Shown piece by piece: positions 1-6,159 of a stretch of 22,860 bases of DNA. The notes beneath the pieces were generated by a model. It saw nothing but the letters and a program-made list of their open reading frames with translations, made no database searches and was not told where the DNA came from. The position numbers and the translations under genes were made by a program. This DNA comes from a virus. Numbering within the stretch: the first letter of the stretch is position 1; each line of letters opens with the position of its first letter. The DNA is taken from IMG/VR virus record IMGVR_UViG_3300030329_004239, positions 1 through 22,860 of that record. One strand, given 5' to 3'.

Positions 1-96
1 CAAGAAGAGGTTAATTGTCGAGGGGCTTGTATAACTTGCCTCAAATGTTACAGAATACAAGACAGAACACAACAAATAGTGGAGGTTATAAAATGA
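1..96 (+). CDS. C-terminal end of a gene cut by the window edge, Cys-cluster protein
   Basis: Frame 1 is open from the first base to a TGA at 94-96 and shares ATGA with the next gene, the same coupling used by its downstream neighbours. The 31 visible residues contain NCRGACITCLKC, a C-x3-C-x2-C-x2-C cluster that could bind zinc or iron-sulphur. They are followed by a polar tail. The start and most of the protein lie outside the window, so no function is assigned. The overlap pattern and the cysteine cluster are the only support. Confidence 0.5.
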   Translation, partial: QEEVNCRGACITCLKCYRIQDRTQQIVEVIK

Positions 97-275
97 ATAA
101 TAAAGAACTTGCAGAAGATTTAGAGAGTGTTTTATATGATTTAACCAATGGAGAAATATATGAAGCGATGAAATATTTAGGAGATATAATTACACATTTA
201 AAGAGGAGTGAAGATGTAAGGGTAGAGGTAGCATACAAGACAGCAGTTAATAAACTAAAAAGGAGCATAAAATGA
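93..275 (+). CDS. Small hypothetical phage protein (60 aa)
   Basis: The frame is open from base 15, but the ATG at 93 is the better start. It has GGAGG at 81-85 with a 7-nt spacer and overlaps the stop of the upstream partial gene as ATGA. The product is charged and predicted helical (MNNKELAEDLESVLYDL at the N-terminus), with basic residues at the C-terminus. It has no membrane segment or recognised domain. It ends in ATGA overlap with the next gene, so it belongs to the same translationally coupled early operon. Function unknown. Confidence 0.75.
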   Translation: MNNKELAEDLESVLYDLTNGEIYEAMKYLGDIITHLKRSEDVRVEVAYKTAVNKLKRSIK

Positions 276-538
276 AAACTAATGACATAAAAAAAGGAAT
301 GCAAATCAAAACATCTCAACTAGGAGTACTAGTGAGTGGGGTAATGATGGATAACGCGAAGGGAAATACGCGACTAATCAAGACACACGGCTCAGAGGTG
401 GGAATGTTTGATGAAATGGGTAGTGTATATGCAACAGATATACAATATGTTAGAAATGACGAAGGTAATTGGGAGAAGGTAGAGCATACTAGCAAACAAA
501 CAGAGTCACAAATTAAACGAAATCTATGGGGGTTCTAA
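272..538 (+). CDS. Conserved hypothetical phage protein (88 aa)
   Basis: The start overlaps the previous stop as ATGA and has AAGGAG upstream. The protein begins MKTNDIKKGMQIKT and contains KGNTRLI and GSEVGMFDEMGSVYATDI, followed by a basic tail ending WGF. This pattern of short beta strands resembles small proteins I have seen in other tailed phages with no assigned role. The visible pattern suggests a small beta-barrel-like fold, but that is inference. It abuts the next gene, with TAA directly followed by ATG. Confidence 0.75.
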   Translation: MKTNDIKKGMQIKTSQLGVLVSGVMMDNAKGNTRLIKTHGSEVGMFDEMGSVYATDIQYVRNDEGNWEKVEHTSKQTESQIKRNLWGF

Positions 539-784
539 ATGGATAGATATCTAAGAGAGATTACAGAAGAGTATCAAGAAGAAATCGACCAATTAGCCGA
601 ACAACTAAACCAATATAGGCAAATAGAAGATGATATATTGATGTATCAAGAAGAAATTGACCGATTAAACGAAAAACTGCACCGATATAAGACGGCAGTA
701 GGGATACTTATGGAGTACTGGGATAGTCTTCCAGACGAAGAAAAACCAAAGATAGATAAACGATTAAAGGAGATAGGATTATGA
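539..784 (+). CDS. Small coiled-coil protein (81 aa)
   Basis: The ATG follows the previous stop with no gap, and GGGGG lies a few bases upstream. Residues about 5-50 have heptad-like spacing of Ile, Leu and Tyr in a Glu/Gln-rich background, with the phrase YQEEIDxL repeated twice (near residues 12 and 36). This suggests a dimeric coiled coil. The C-terminal part is a second charged helix. It ends ATGA-overlapped with the next gene. Function unknown. Confidence 0.7.
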   Translation: MDRYLREITEEYQEEIDQLAEQLNQYRQIEDDILMYQEEIDRLNEKLHRYKTAVGILMEYWDSLPDEEKPKIDKRLKEIGL

Positions 785-1059
785 GTCATATAAATAAAGA
801 TGGATTGGTAACAAAGCAATACAGAGACTATGGGAGTTTTATCCCTATGCCTGTGTACTACTGGGAACATTCTAAAGACGGAAAGAAGAACTACGATTTA
901 GAAGAGATGGCGAATGTATTAGAACAGAGAATATGTGAGTGTTTAGGTATTAATGTATTCATAACAATATCAGAAAATGTATCCGATGAAACTATACTTG
1001 CTGATAAAGTTAGTAGGTTAAAAGAAATGGGATATAAAATAACTAAGGAGGGTAAATGA
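781..1059 (+). CDS. Hypothetical protein (92 aa)
   Basis: It starts in an ATGA overlap with the coiled-coil gene and has AGGAGATAGGA just upstream. An aromatic N-terminal part (YRDYGSFIPMPVYYWE) is followed by a helical region with two cysteines in RICECLG. I recognise no domain. The stop at 1057-1059 overlaps the next start, keeping the operon continuous. Confidence 0.7.
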   Translation: MSHINKDGLVTKQYRDYGSFIPMPVYYWEHSKDGKKNYDLEEMANVLEQRICECLGINVFITISENVSDETILADKVSRLKEMGYKITKEGK

Positions 1060-1226
1060 GTTATCATACAACGAACATAAACAAGATAATAGACATTCTT
1101 GACGGAGTTGAAGGACTTTGTCAAGATGACTTTCTTAAATATAAGAAAACCTTACTGAAGTGTAAGGAAACATTAACTAACAACACACCAACTAGAGGTG
1201 TGAGAAACTGGAGGTCATTCAAATGA
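1056..1226 (+). CDS. Very small hypothetical protein (56 aa)
   Basis: This frame is short but well supported. ATG at 1056 overlaps the previous stop as ATGA, a strong AAGGAGGG precedes it, and its own stop at 1224-1226 overlaps the next ATG as ATGA. Without it there would be an unexplained 160-nt hole in a fully packed operon. The product is helical with two cysteines and a Thr/Asn-rich linker before a basic, tryptophan-containing tail (RGVRNWRSFK). Function unknown. Confidence 0.7.
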   Translation: MSYHTTNINKIIDILDGVEGLCQDDFLKYKKTLLKCKETLTNNTPTRGVRNWRSFK

Positions 1227-1573
1227 ATATTAAAGAAAATGAGTGGGCAGAAATAAAAATAACAGCAAATCATATTAAAGACGGAATGAAGAACGATTGT
1301 AATAATTGTCCTATTGCTTTGGCTATAAGAGAAGAGATGTGTGGTAGAAATCTCCTCGCTAATGTGAAGGAGGCAGAGGACATCACTCTAATCACTAAAA
1401 TGGATATGAAGGGTGTGTGGGCAGTGGTTGATGTTCACGAAGACGACAAAGACGAGATTGATAGGTTTATTCACGACTTTGACGGAGGGTGGCTCGACCA
1501 CCATAGTGTAGACATAAGAGATAGAGAGTTTACAATCAGATGTCAATTAAACGAAAACCAAATAGGAGAATAA
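1223..1573 (+). CDS. Hypothetical protein with CxxCPIA motif (116 aa)
   Basis: It starts in an ATGA overlap with GGAGG upstream. Residues 26-34 read CNNCPIALA, with a third cysteine at 40. Similar C-x2-CP-(I/V)-A-x-A sequences occur in small phage proteins of unknown function. The C-terminal half is acidic, with DVHEDDKDEIDRFIHDFD, then ends in basic beta-like segments. The spaced cysteines could bind zinc with a partner, but a fourth ligand is not obvious. Confidence 0.75.
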   Translation: MNIKENEWAEIKITANHIKDGMKNDCNNCPIALAIREEMCGRNLLANVKEAEDITLITKMDMKGVWAVVDVHEDDKDEIDRFIHDFDGGWLDHHSVDIRDREFTIRCQLNENQIGE

Positions 1574-1574
1574 T

Positions 1575-1904
1575 ATGAAGAGAACAGAGTTAGCATACAT
1601 AGGACTAGAGTTAGAAACTGCTATATGGAATGTAGATATAGAGAATAATGCAATGGAAGATATACTGGACACTGGTATAGATTGTTATCCAGAAGATGTA
1701 TATAAAATTATATACGAAGGATATAATTGCGATGAAGATAAATTGAAAATGTTATTAGATGAACCAGACAACTCAAAGAATATGTGGTATCCACTTGATT
1801 GTCTAAGGGATTTATCCTATGACGATTGGATAGAATATAAACAAGAAAGGAAAGAAGATGAAAGGAGAAGAGATGCACTTAGACACAACAATGCTACAAA
1901 CTAA
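1575..1904 (+). CDS. Acidic hypothetical protein (109 aa)
   Basis: It starts one base after the previous stop, with AGGAGAATA upstream. The product is strongly acidic up to about residue 90 (LDEPDNSKNMWYPLDC), and the tail is charged and Arg-rich. A small acidic early protein could mimic DNA or bind a host protein, but nothing in the sequence proves this. The 3' end overlaps the next gene in another frame by about 30 nt. Confidence 0.7.
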   Translation: MKRTELAYIGLELETAIWNVDIENNAMEDILDTGIDCYPEDVYKIIYEGYNCDEDKLKMLLDEPDNSKNMWYPLDCLRDLSYDDWIEYKQERKEDERRRDALRHNNATN

Positions 1905-2124
1905 TACTGCAATAAATCTTGTAGGATACATTAAGAGATTAATGAGAAATGTTACGAGAATGAAAAATGGTCAGAATATGACTGAGACAACATATCTAGA
2001 GATAAAAAGAGAATATGAGGAGATTACAGAAATGCATAACAAAGCATTAAAGCGAAGGTCTACTCATTATGTTTATGGATATACTAACAAAAGTAAAGGA
2101 GAAGAGTATGGAAAAAGTAACTAA
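1873..2124 (+). CDS. Small helical basic protein (83 aa)
   Basis: The frame also has an ATG at 1858, but the AAAGGAG-like site at about 1860-1866 places the start at 1873. The protein is helical and basic (YIKRLMRNVTRMKNGQ near the N-terminus) and ends in a polar tail. It overlaps the 3' ends of both neighbours in different frames, which is usual for this compact region. No domain recognised. Confidence 0.6.
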   Translation: MHLDTTMLQTNTAINLVGYIKRLMRNVTRMKNGQNMTETTYLEIKREYEEITEMHNKALKRRSTHYVYGYTNKSKGEEYGKSN

Positions 2125-2269
2125 AGCAGAGTGCTTAGAAGCAATAGAATATTTGTTCGTTGAGGGATTTCTTGAAGAGATGACCTCAGATAAAAAACAT
2201 TATACAACAATATTGCTAAAAAAGGTAGCAAATGACTATAAACTAAATCTAGTATGGGGGAAAGAATAA
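2108..2269 (+). CDS. Very small helical protein (53 aa)
   Basis: An upstream in-frame ATG at 2069 would lengthen the overlap with the previous gene and lacks a ribosome site. ATG at 2108 follows AAAGGAG with good spacing. The peptide begins MEKVTKAECLEAIEYLF and is amphipathic. It ends TAATG, coupling it to the next gene. Function unknown. Confidence 0.65.
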   Translation: MEKVTKAECLEAIEYLFVEGFLEEMTSDKKHYTTILLKKVANDYKLNLVWGKE

Positions 2270-2778
2270 TGGGAATGGATGTACACGGAGAAAATCCGAA
2301 AATAAATAAAAGCCTAGACCAATATCCTACATTTACAAAATACAAGGATATGGACTTTAAAGAAAAATGGGAAATTCTGGACGGAGATAATGAACTGCGT
2401 GAGAAATTCTGGAAAGAACAAGAACAATTCGAAGAAGATAATGTAGGTGTGTACTTTAGAAACAACTGCTGGTGGTGGCGACCATTATGGGACTATTGTT
2501 ATCATAACTCAAGCGTAATAACTGAAGAGGATTGGGAACAAGGGCATCATAATAGTGGACACCTTATAGACGAGGATAAAGCAATCGCTCTAGGAACACG
2601 GCTATACATATTACTAGAGGGTGGGCTTGTTAAACAATATCAACTTAAATATACGGAAGAACAGATGTTAGCTGAAGAGAAAGGCGACAAGTGGGCAACA
2701 TCATATCCATTCAATGAGAGCAATGTAAGAAGATTTGCTGACTTTTGTCTGGAGAGTGGTGGATTTAGAATATCATAA
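2269..2778 (+). CDS. Conserved phage/bacterial protein, MGMDVxGxNP...WWWRPLWDY family (169 aa)
   Basis: The chosen start makes a TAATG overlap and has GGGGGAAAG upstream; it also begins with the family signature MGMDVHGENP. FRNNCWWWRPLWDYC and a C-terminal NVRRFADFCLESGGF segment complete the pattern of a small family I recognise from phages and bacteria, still without an assigned function. Compared with typical members there is an extra charged helical stretch of about 40 residues between the N-terminal motif and the WWWRP segment (about residues 15-57). Identity with the family is from memory. Confidence 0.75.
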   Translation: MGMDVHGENPKINKSLDQYPTFTKYKDMDFKEKWEILDGDNELREKFWKEQEQFEEDNVGVYFRNNCWWWRPLWDYCYHNSSVITEEDWEQGHHNSGHLIDEDKAIALGTRLYILLEGGLVKQYQLKYTEEQMLAEEKGDKWATSYPFNESNVRRFADFCLESGGFRIS

Positions 2779-2802
2779 TAAAACAAAAAAAGGAGAACGA
2801 CA

Positions 2803-3162
2803 ATGAGAGACATAACTGAGACACTAAAAAGTATGATTAGCGAGTTTGAACAACTAGTTAGAGATAACACTAAGTTAAACGAAGATATCCAAGCTCTTGA
2901 AAAAGAGAAAAGAGATGGATATAAAAAATTTAACACAGATACTCACGTATTAGTAGAGAGAGATACTCTTGAAAATATAGCAGATGAGTTATCAAGTGCT
3001 AAACACGAAGCTCAATATGCTGAAGATGAAGCAAGTAGTGCATATAGCTATGCAGATAATGCTTGTTCAAATGCTACGAATGCTCTTGATGGTATTAGAG
3101 ATGCTATTAAAAGTGTGGATGAGTTACTTACAACAGAAGAGGAAACTACTGAGGTTGCGTAA
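2803..3162 (+). CDS. Ala/Ser/Asp-rich coiled-coil protein (119 aa)
   Basis: A strong AAAAGGAGAA site precedes the ATG. Residues 5-40 form a charged coiled coil. Residues 48-58 (HVLVERDTLEN) are followed by a run where Ala, Ser, Tyr and Asp recur every 3-4 positions (SSAYSYADNACSNATNAL), as in an all-alpha bundle with small packing residues. The C-terminus is an acidic Thr/Glu tail. Similar Ala/Ser/Asp-rich helical proteins occur in other tailed phages. This is the last gene before the 100-nt gap and structured leader. Confidence 0.7.
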   Translation: MRDITETLKSMISEFEQLVRDNTKLNEDIQALEKEKRDGYKKFNTDTHVLVERDTLENIADELSSAKHEAQYAEDEASSAYSYADNACSNATNALDGIRDAIKSVDELLTTEEETTEVA

Positions 3163-3174
3163 GTAAACAATAAC

Positions 3175-3246
3175 ATAGAGAGTCAGTGACTGGTCACGCA
3201 CAAGGGAATATGTCACATAAAACAGGTAGAGCTGATGGCTCTCTAT
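3175..3246 (+). promoter_or_regulatory. Structured 5' leader, 72 nt, closed by an 8-bp stem
   Basis: ATAGAGAG at 3175-3182 is the exact reverse complement of CTCTCTAT at 3239-3246. Inside are GTGAC-TG-GTCAC (3186-3197), a second GTCAC copy (3212-3216) that could pair with the same GTGAC, and AGAGC-TGATG-GCTCT (3228-3242). The last hairpin uses bases of the outer stem, so the two pairings exclude each other. The element lies just before the AAAAGGAG site of the 43-aa gene. A switchable leader or attenuator is inferred from pairing alone. Confidence 0.4.
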
Positions 3247-3263
3247 AAAAAAAAGGAGAAAAT

Positions 3264-3395
3264 ATGACAGATGCAATGTATCAACTCCTCTATATGATAG
3301 AGAGTGTAGTAGGAGTGATTTATCAAGTAATATTACTAATTCTAATAAATAAATTCATAAAGGAGTATAAGAATGGTAAACATAGTGAAGGTTAA
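3264..3395 (+). CDS. Small single-pass membrane protein (43 aa)
   Basis: ATG at 3264 has a very strong AAAAGGAGAAAAT site. The peptide is acidic at its N-terminus, then has about 20 hydrophobic residues (VVGVIYQVILLILINKFI) and a short basic tail, typical of an N-out, C-in single membrane helix. The end overlaps the AbrB-like gene by 23 nt. Size and topology would fit a holin-like or regulatory membrane peptide, but its position among early genes makes lysis less likely. Function unknown. Confidence 0.65.
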   Translation: MTDAMYQLLYMIESVVGVIYQVILLILINKFIKEYKNGKHSEG

Positions 3396-3549
3396 TATAG
3401 ATAGCAAAGGTAGAATCCAGATACCACGCAGTTTTTTAATAGCGAATGGATTAAAACACGGAGATGTACTAACAATAAAACCAATGGTCAACAAGAAAAA
3501 CTCTGTTGCCTTAATATGGGAGAAAAAATATGAAGAAACTAACAAATAA
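3373..3549 (+). CDS. AbrB/SpoVT (MazE-type) DNA-binding protein (58 aa)
   Basis: Below 60 codons but the best-recognised gene of this region. VKVNIDSKGRIQIPRSFL, then NGLKHGDVLTIKP, is the swapped-hairpin beta fold of AbrB, MazE and SpoVT N-domains: [D-SKGRI-IP] followed by [G-K-GD-L]. Such proteins bind DNA as dimers and act as transition-state regulators or antitoxins. The start at 3373 follows AAAGGAGTATAAGA, inside the 3' end of the membrane peptide. No adjacent MazF-like toxin is visible, so a phage transcription regulator is the simpler reading. Targets are unknown; the palindrome at 6160-6175 is a candidate but unproven. Confidence 0.75.
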   Translation: MVNIVKVNIDSKGRIQIPRSFLIANGLKHGDVLTIKPMVNKKNSVALIWEKKYEETNK

Positions 3550-3712
3550 AGAGATAACAAATCACTTATTAGCACACCAATCACAGATAGCGAGGATTAA
3601 TGAGATGATTTCAATATTCATATCATATATAAATATGAAGAAAGATGATAAAAAACTCAAAAAATATATAGAAAAACAAGTAAATCTTGCTAATGAAGAT
3701 AAAAACAAGTAA
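3530..3712 (+). CDS. Small helical basic protein (60 aa)
   Basis: It overlaps the AbrB-like gene by 20 nt and has GGGAGAAAAAAT upstream of the ATG. The protein is mostly helical, with a hydrophobic stretch INEMISIFISYINM in the middle flanked by Lys-rich ends. The central stretch is too polar to be called a membrane helix with confidence. It may be a short helix-hairpin protein partnered with the regulator upstream. Function unknown. Confidence 0.6.
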   Translation: MKKLTNKEITNHLLAHQSQIARINEMISIFISYINMKKDDKKLKKYIEKQVNLANEDKNK

Positions 3713-3742
3713 ATTAACAATACAAATGCAAGGAGAATATGT

Positions 3743-4168
3743 GTGAAAAACAACACTACAATACGTGTAAATGATAAAACCATAGAATATTACACTAATA
3801 ATTTTAAAAACAACCACGCAGGTGCTAGGATTGCTGTAGAGGGCTATCCATATCTACGTGAAGAGGCTATAAAATTGCTCAAAGAACAATTCAGTCCAGA
3901 CGAGGTTATGATATTGTTATCTTCAACTCCATCTAACCTAAGAATTTCTGATATGATATCCCGAAGAAAGTGGGAAGCAGAAATAGCCGATTTTTGCGAG
4001 GAAAGAGGTCATCTAGAGGATTTACCTACAATTATAAAAAAAGTGCGAGTATTGAGTCCTATTGAGCGTTTTGTGATGCGAGAACTGCTTGATGGGTGTC
4101 TTAATAATCCTAAACTCCCAGATTCGTTTGGAGAATTTGTAGATTACCTAAACAATAGCCCTTTATAA
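3743..4168 (+). CDS. Conserved helical phage protein, GTG start (141 aa)
   Basis: The start is GTG at 3743, with AAGGAG at 3730-3735 and a 7-nt spacer. The overlapping ATG at 3739 is in another frame and runs into an early stop. The N-terminal part NNHAGARIAVEGYPYLR followed by a helix and FSPDEVMILLSS resembles a family of small phage proteins with unknown role, recalled from memory. The rest is helical and mixed-charge. It is followed directly by another GTG-started gene. Confidence 0.65.
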   Translation: MKNNTTIRVNDKTIEYYTNNFKNNHAGARIAVEGYPYLREEAIKLLKEQFSPDEVMILLSSTPSNLRISDMISRRKWEAEIADFCEERGHLEDLPTIIKKVRVLSPIERFVMRELLDGCLNNPKLPDSFGEFVDYLNNSPL

Positions 4169-4294
4169 GTGAAATATATCACTCACGAACTTATGCACGT
4201 CTGGATTGCATCAGATGGCAAAAGGTTCTTTAATAAAAAGGAAGCACAAAAGCATCAAGATAAATTAAATAGGTGGGGGAAGATATGGAAATAG
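4169..4294 (+). CDS. Very small protein with SDGKRFFNKKEA motif, GTG start (41 aa)
   Basis: GTG at 4169 directly follows the previous TAA. The peptide reads KYITHELMHVWIASDGKRFF then NKKEAQKHQDKL. The phrase 'D-G-(K/T)-x-F-x-(T/N)-x-x-E-A' is common in tiny phage proteins whose roles are unknown. No clear ribosome site is present, so translation would depend on coupling to the upstream gene. It overlaps the oxygenase start by 10 nt. Support is moderate. Confidence 0.5.
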   Translation: MKYITHELMHVWIASDGKRFFNKKEAQKHQDKLNRWGKIWK

Positions 4295-5139
4295 ATGGTA
4301 AATGGGAACCAAATTTTATAGAGGTGTTCAAAGGGGTAATTCCAGATGAATTATGTGATTTTCTTATCAATTTCTTTGAAGATAACGACAAACTACAACA
4401 TCCAGGAGTTGTGGGTCAGTCGGAAAAAAATGCTAATATAAAAATGTCAACAGATATGGGTCTTCATAATTATATGGAGAACAAAGAACTCACTAATTTT
4501 CTATCAAGTTTGTCTGAAGTTTTATTTAACTGCCTATATGATTATATAGATATGTATTCTGGATTTAAAGACCCTTACTCTTATAAAGAATCTGTAAAGA
4601 AAGATTCTAGAATGAAAATATTTCAAGAATTAAGTAAAGATTTACATATATTAGATTTTAATGCAAAGAGATATGGAACAGAAAAAAACTATTATAGGTG
4701 GCATTATGACCAAGGTCACTGGTCTATACGCTCTATGACAAGGTGGTTAGGAGCAGTTTGCTATTTTAATTCTGTTGAAGAGGGTGGAGAAACTGGTTTT
4801 CTATATCAAAATATAAAAATAAAGCCAGAAAAAGGAAATATAGTCCTTTTTCCACCATTTTATACACACGTACACTGCTCTTTTGAACCCATATCTAATG
4901 AAAAATATGTCTTATCAACTTGGTTCCAGCAAGATTATCATAGTTTAGCATCTGAATCTATAGAAAAAGAGGTAGACCTTATAAAGAGAGTTGTTTTATA
5001 TGCCGTAAATAAAGGATATGATGTTGATAAGTACTTAGAACAATATATAAGCCAGTTTAAGGATGCAGGGGAAAATCGTAATTTATCAGAAAACAAAAAA
5101 TGGCTAAAAAGTTTAGAAAAATTAAGAGAAGATGGCTAA
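4285..5139 (+). CDS. 2-oxoglutarate/Fe(II)-dependent dioxygenase, prolyl-4-hydroxylase-like (284 aa)
   Basis: The ATG at 4285 follows GGTGGGGGA. The double-stranded beta-helix signature is visible: H140-x-D142 in WHYDQGH, GGETGF at 167-172, distal His about 197 in THVHCSF, and Lys207 ten residues later in the position that binds the 2-oxoglutarate carboxylate. VKPEKGN-like spacing (IKPEKGNIVLFPPF) matches prolyl 4-hydroxylase folds. The N-terminal 120 residues are helical and the C-terminal 60 residues are a charged helical tail. Such enzymes hydroxylate a protein side chain, nucleic acid or small molecule; the substrate cannot be read from sequence. Marine phages often carry them. It overlaps the zinc-ribbon gene by 8 nt, which hints at joint action. 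Confidence 0.88.
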   Translation: MEIDGKWEPNFIEVFKGVIPDELCDFLINFFEDNDKLQHPGVVGQSEKNANIKMSTDMGLHNYMENKELTNFLSSLSEVLFNCLYDYIDMYSGFKDPYSYKESVKKDSRMKIFQELSKDLHILDFNAKRYGTEKNYYRWHYDQGHWSIRSMTRWLGAVCYFNSVEEGGETGFLYQNIKIKPEKGNIVLFPPFYTHVHCSFEPISNEKYVLSTWFQQDYHSLASESIEKEVDLIKRVVLYAVNKGYDVDKYLEQYISQFKDAGENRNLSENKKWLKSLEKLREDG

Positions 5140-5368
5140 TAGTAAAAGAGATATGTCTAAACATATGATATTTAATGGTCGTAAAGATTTAAAGTGCGAG
5201 TGTTGTGGCGTAACTAAATGGAATGGCTTTACGTATATATGGATTACCCAAATAACGGAGCAAAGAGTAAAGGTATGTCAATCTTGTGCTTTAAGAGAAG
5301 CGTTTGGAAACAAACATAAACAAAATAAACGATATCTCCAATGGAGAGAAAGGATAGAAAATGAATAA
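5132..5368 (+). CDS. Small zinc-ribbon protein (78 aa)
   Basis: It starts 8 nt inside the oxygenase gene. KCECCGV (Cys22, 24, 25) and VCQSC (Cys49, Cys52) form a likely four-cysteine zinc site with a beta hairpin between. The first half resembles the zinc knuckle of HNH enzymes, but the His-Asn catalytic core is missing. The C-terminus is basic (NKHKQNKRYLQWRER), suggesting nucleic-acid binding. Possible roles include adaptor for the oxygenase or DNA-binding factor. Neither is proven. Confidence 0.7.
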   Translation: MANSKRDMSKHMIFNGRKDLKCECCGVTKWNGFTYIWITQITEQRVKVCQSCALREAFGNKHKQNKRYLQWRERIENE

Positions 5369-5594
5369 ACAAAAAGATAACTCTGGTGCATTATTTGTAA
5401 ATGATAGAAAAGAGAAGGACTCTCAACCAGACTATACTGGAAAATGTATGGTAAATGGTAGAATGATGCAAATTTCTTCTTGGAAGAATACCAGTGCAAA
5501 CGGAAATGCATATTTAGGTCTCTCATTTAGTGAGCCTTATGATGCTAATAAAGATAACAATAAACCGAAGGATGAAATTCCTTTTCCAGAATAA
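5361..5594 (+). CDS. Small DNA-metabolism protein with SSB-like acidic tip (77 aa)
   Basis: ATG at 5361 overlaps the upstream gene by 8 nt. The start NSGALFVNDRKEKDSQPDYTG followed by a hydrophobic WKNTSANGNAYLGLSFS strand resembles a small phage/plasmid family (DUF736-like) recalled from memory. It ends KDEIPFPE, close to the DDDIPF tip by which bacterial SSB recruits partner proteins. Together with the next gene, an annealing protein, this suggests a single-stranded DNA-binding accessory role. The full OB fold is not demonstrable by eye. Confidence 0.65.
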   Translation: MNKQKDNSGALFVNDRKEKDSQPDYTGKCMVNGRMMQISSWKNTSANGNAYLGLSFSEPYDANKDNNKPKDEIPFPE

Positions 5595-5603
5595 GGGGGT
5601 TAG

Positions 5604-6104
5604 ATGTCAAAAGAAACAAAAGTAAAAGTGGATAATATGGAGATTTGGAAACAAGTCTGTAATACTAATCCAGAGAACACTAAGCACGTAAATGCTCGTG
5701 GTGGATTTACGGCTATAGGTGCTCAGACACAAGTTAAACAAGCAACACAAGTCTTTGGTCCCATAGGTATAGGTTGGGGGATTGAAGAAGAACGCATAAC
5801 AGTACCATCAGAAGGATACTTTGTCTATCAAGCATTACTTTGGTATAGGTGGAACGATAAACCTTATAGATTCGCTATAAATAGTTCTATTGTATACAAG
5901 CAACAAGATAGACACGATGATGATGCAGTTAAGAAAGTTGCTACAGATGCCCTTACTAAGGGTTTAAGTAGACTTGGATTTAATTCAGATGTATTTGAAG
6001 GTCTGTTTGATGACAATAAATATGTTGCTGAAATGAATGCTAAGTTTGGTAATAAGAAGAAAGACACTACAAAGCCTAAAAAAGCTACAAATGATTTCTT
6101 ATAA
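5604..6104 (+). CDS. Rad52/Sak-like single-strand annealing protein (166 aa)
   Basis: GGGGGTTAG precedes the ATG. The order of segments matches phage annealing proteins of the Rad52/Sak group: an N-terminal helix (NMEIWKQVCNTNPENTKHV), GGFTAIGAQTQVKQATQVFG, GIGWGIEEE, beta strands through YRWNDKPYRFAINSS, then KKVATDALTKGLSRLGF (110-126) and DVFEGLFDDNKYV. The C-terminal 18 residues are Lys-rich and end NDFL. These proteins bind single strands, anneal them and support phage recombination and end repair. The SSB-like neighbour upstream and the nucleases downstream fit. The subfamily label is uncertain. Confidence 0.75.
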   Translation: MSKETKVKVDNMEIWKQVCNTNPENTKHVNARGGFTAIGAQTQVKQATQVFGPIGIGWGIEEERITVPSEGYFVYQALLWYRWNDKPYRFAINSSIVYKQQDRHDDDAVKKVATDALTKGLSRLGFNSDVFEGLFDDNKYVAEMNAKFGNKKKDTTKPKKATNDFL

Positions 6105-6108
6105 AATT

Positions 6109-6151
6109 GCTCAAGAGTAGTGTCTTGGTGTATAAAGCAAGAGTGGAGAGC
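6109..6151 (+). promoter_or_regulatory. Mutually exclusive hairpins (attenuator-like)
   Basis: TCTTG at 6123-6127 can pair with CAAGA at 6112-6116 (6-nt loop) or with the second CAAGA at 6138-6142 (10-nt loop). GCTC at 6109-6112 and GAGC at 6148-6151 can close the region. The two CAAGAGT copies form an imperfect direct repeat. No U-run follows, so it is not a simple intrinsic terminator. A function is inferred only from the pairing. Confidence 0.3.
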
Positions 6152-6159
6152 TGCATTAG

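Noticed and set aside
86-2936. Minus-strand open frames across the early genes
   Set aside because: They are Phe/Leu/Ser-rich, as expected from reading Lys/Glu-rich AT-rich genes backwards, and have no ribosome sites.
3193-3246. CACGCACAAGGG resembling the start of a c-di-GMP (GEMM) riboswitch
   Set aside because: The second half of the GEMM core and its tetraloop receptor are not present, and the downstream pairing differs.
3175-3246. A tRNA gene, suggested by the 72-nt length and closing stem
   Set aside because: No T-loop, no D-loop GG in place, no 7-nt anticodon loop, and the 3' hairpin collides with the closing stem.
3373-3549. The AbrB-like protein as antitoxin of a MazEF system
   Set aside because: No MazF-like or other known toxin fold lies beside it, so a classical toxin-antitoxin call is not supported.
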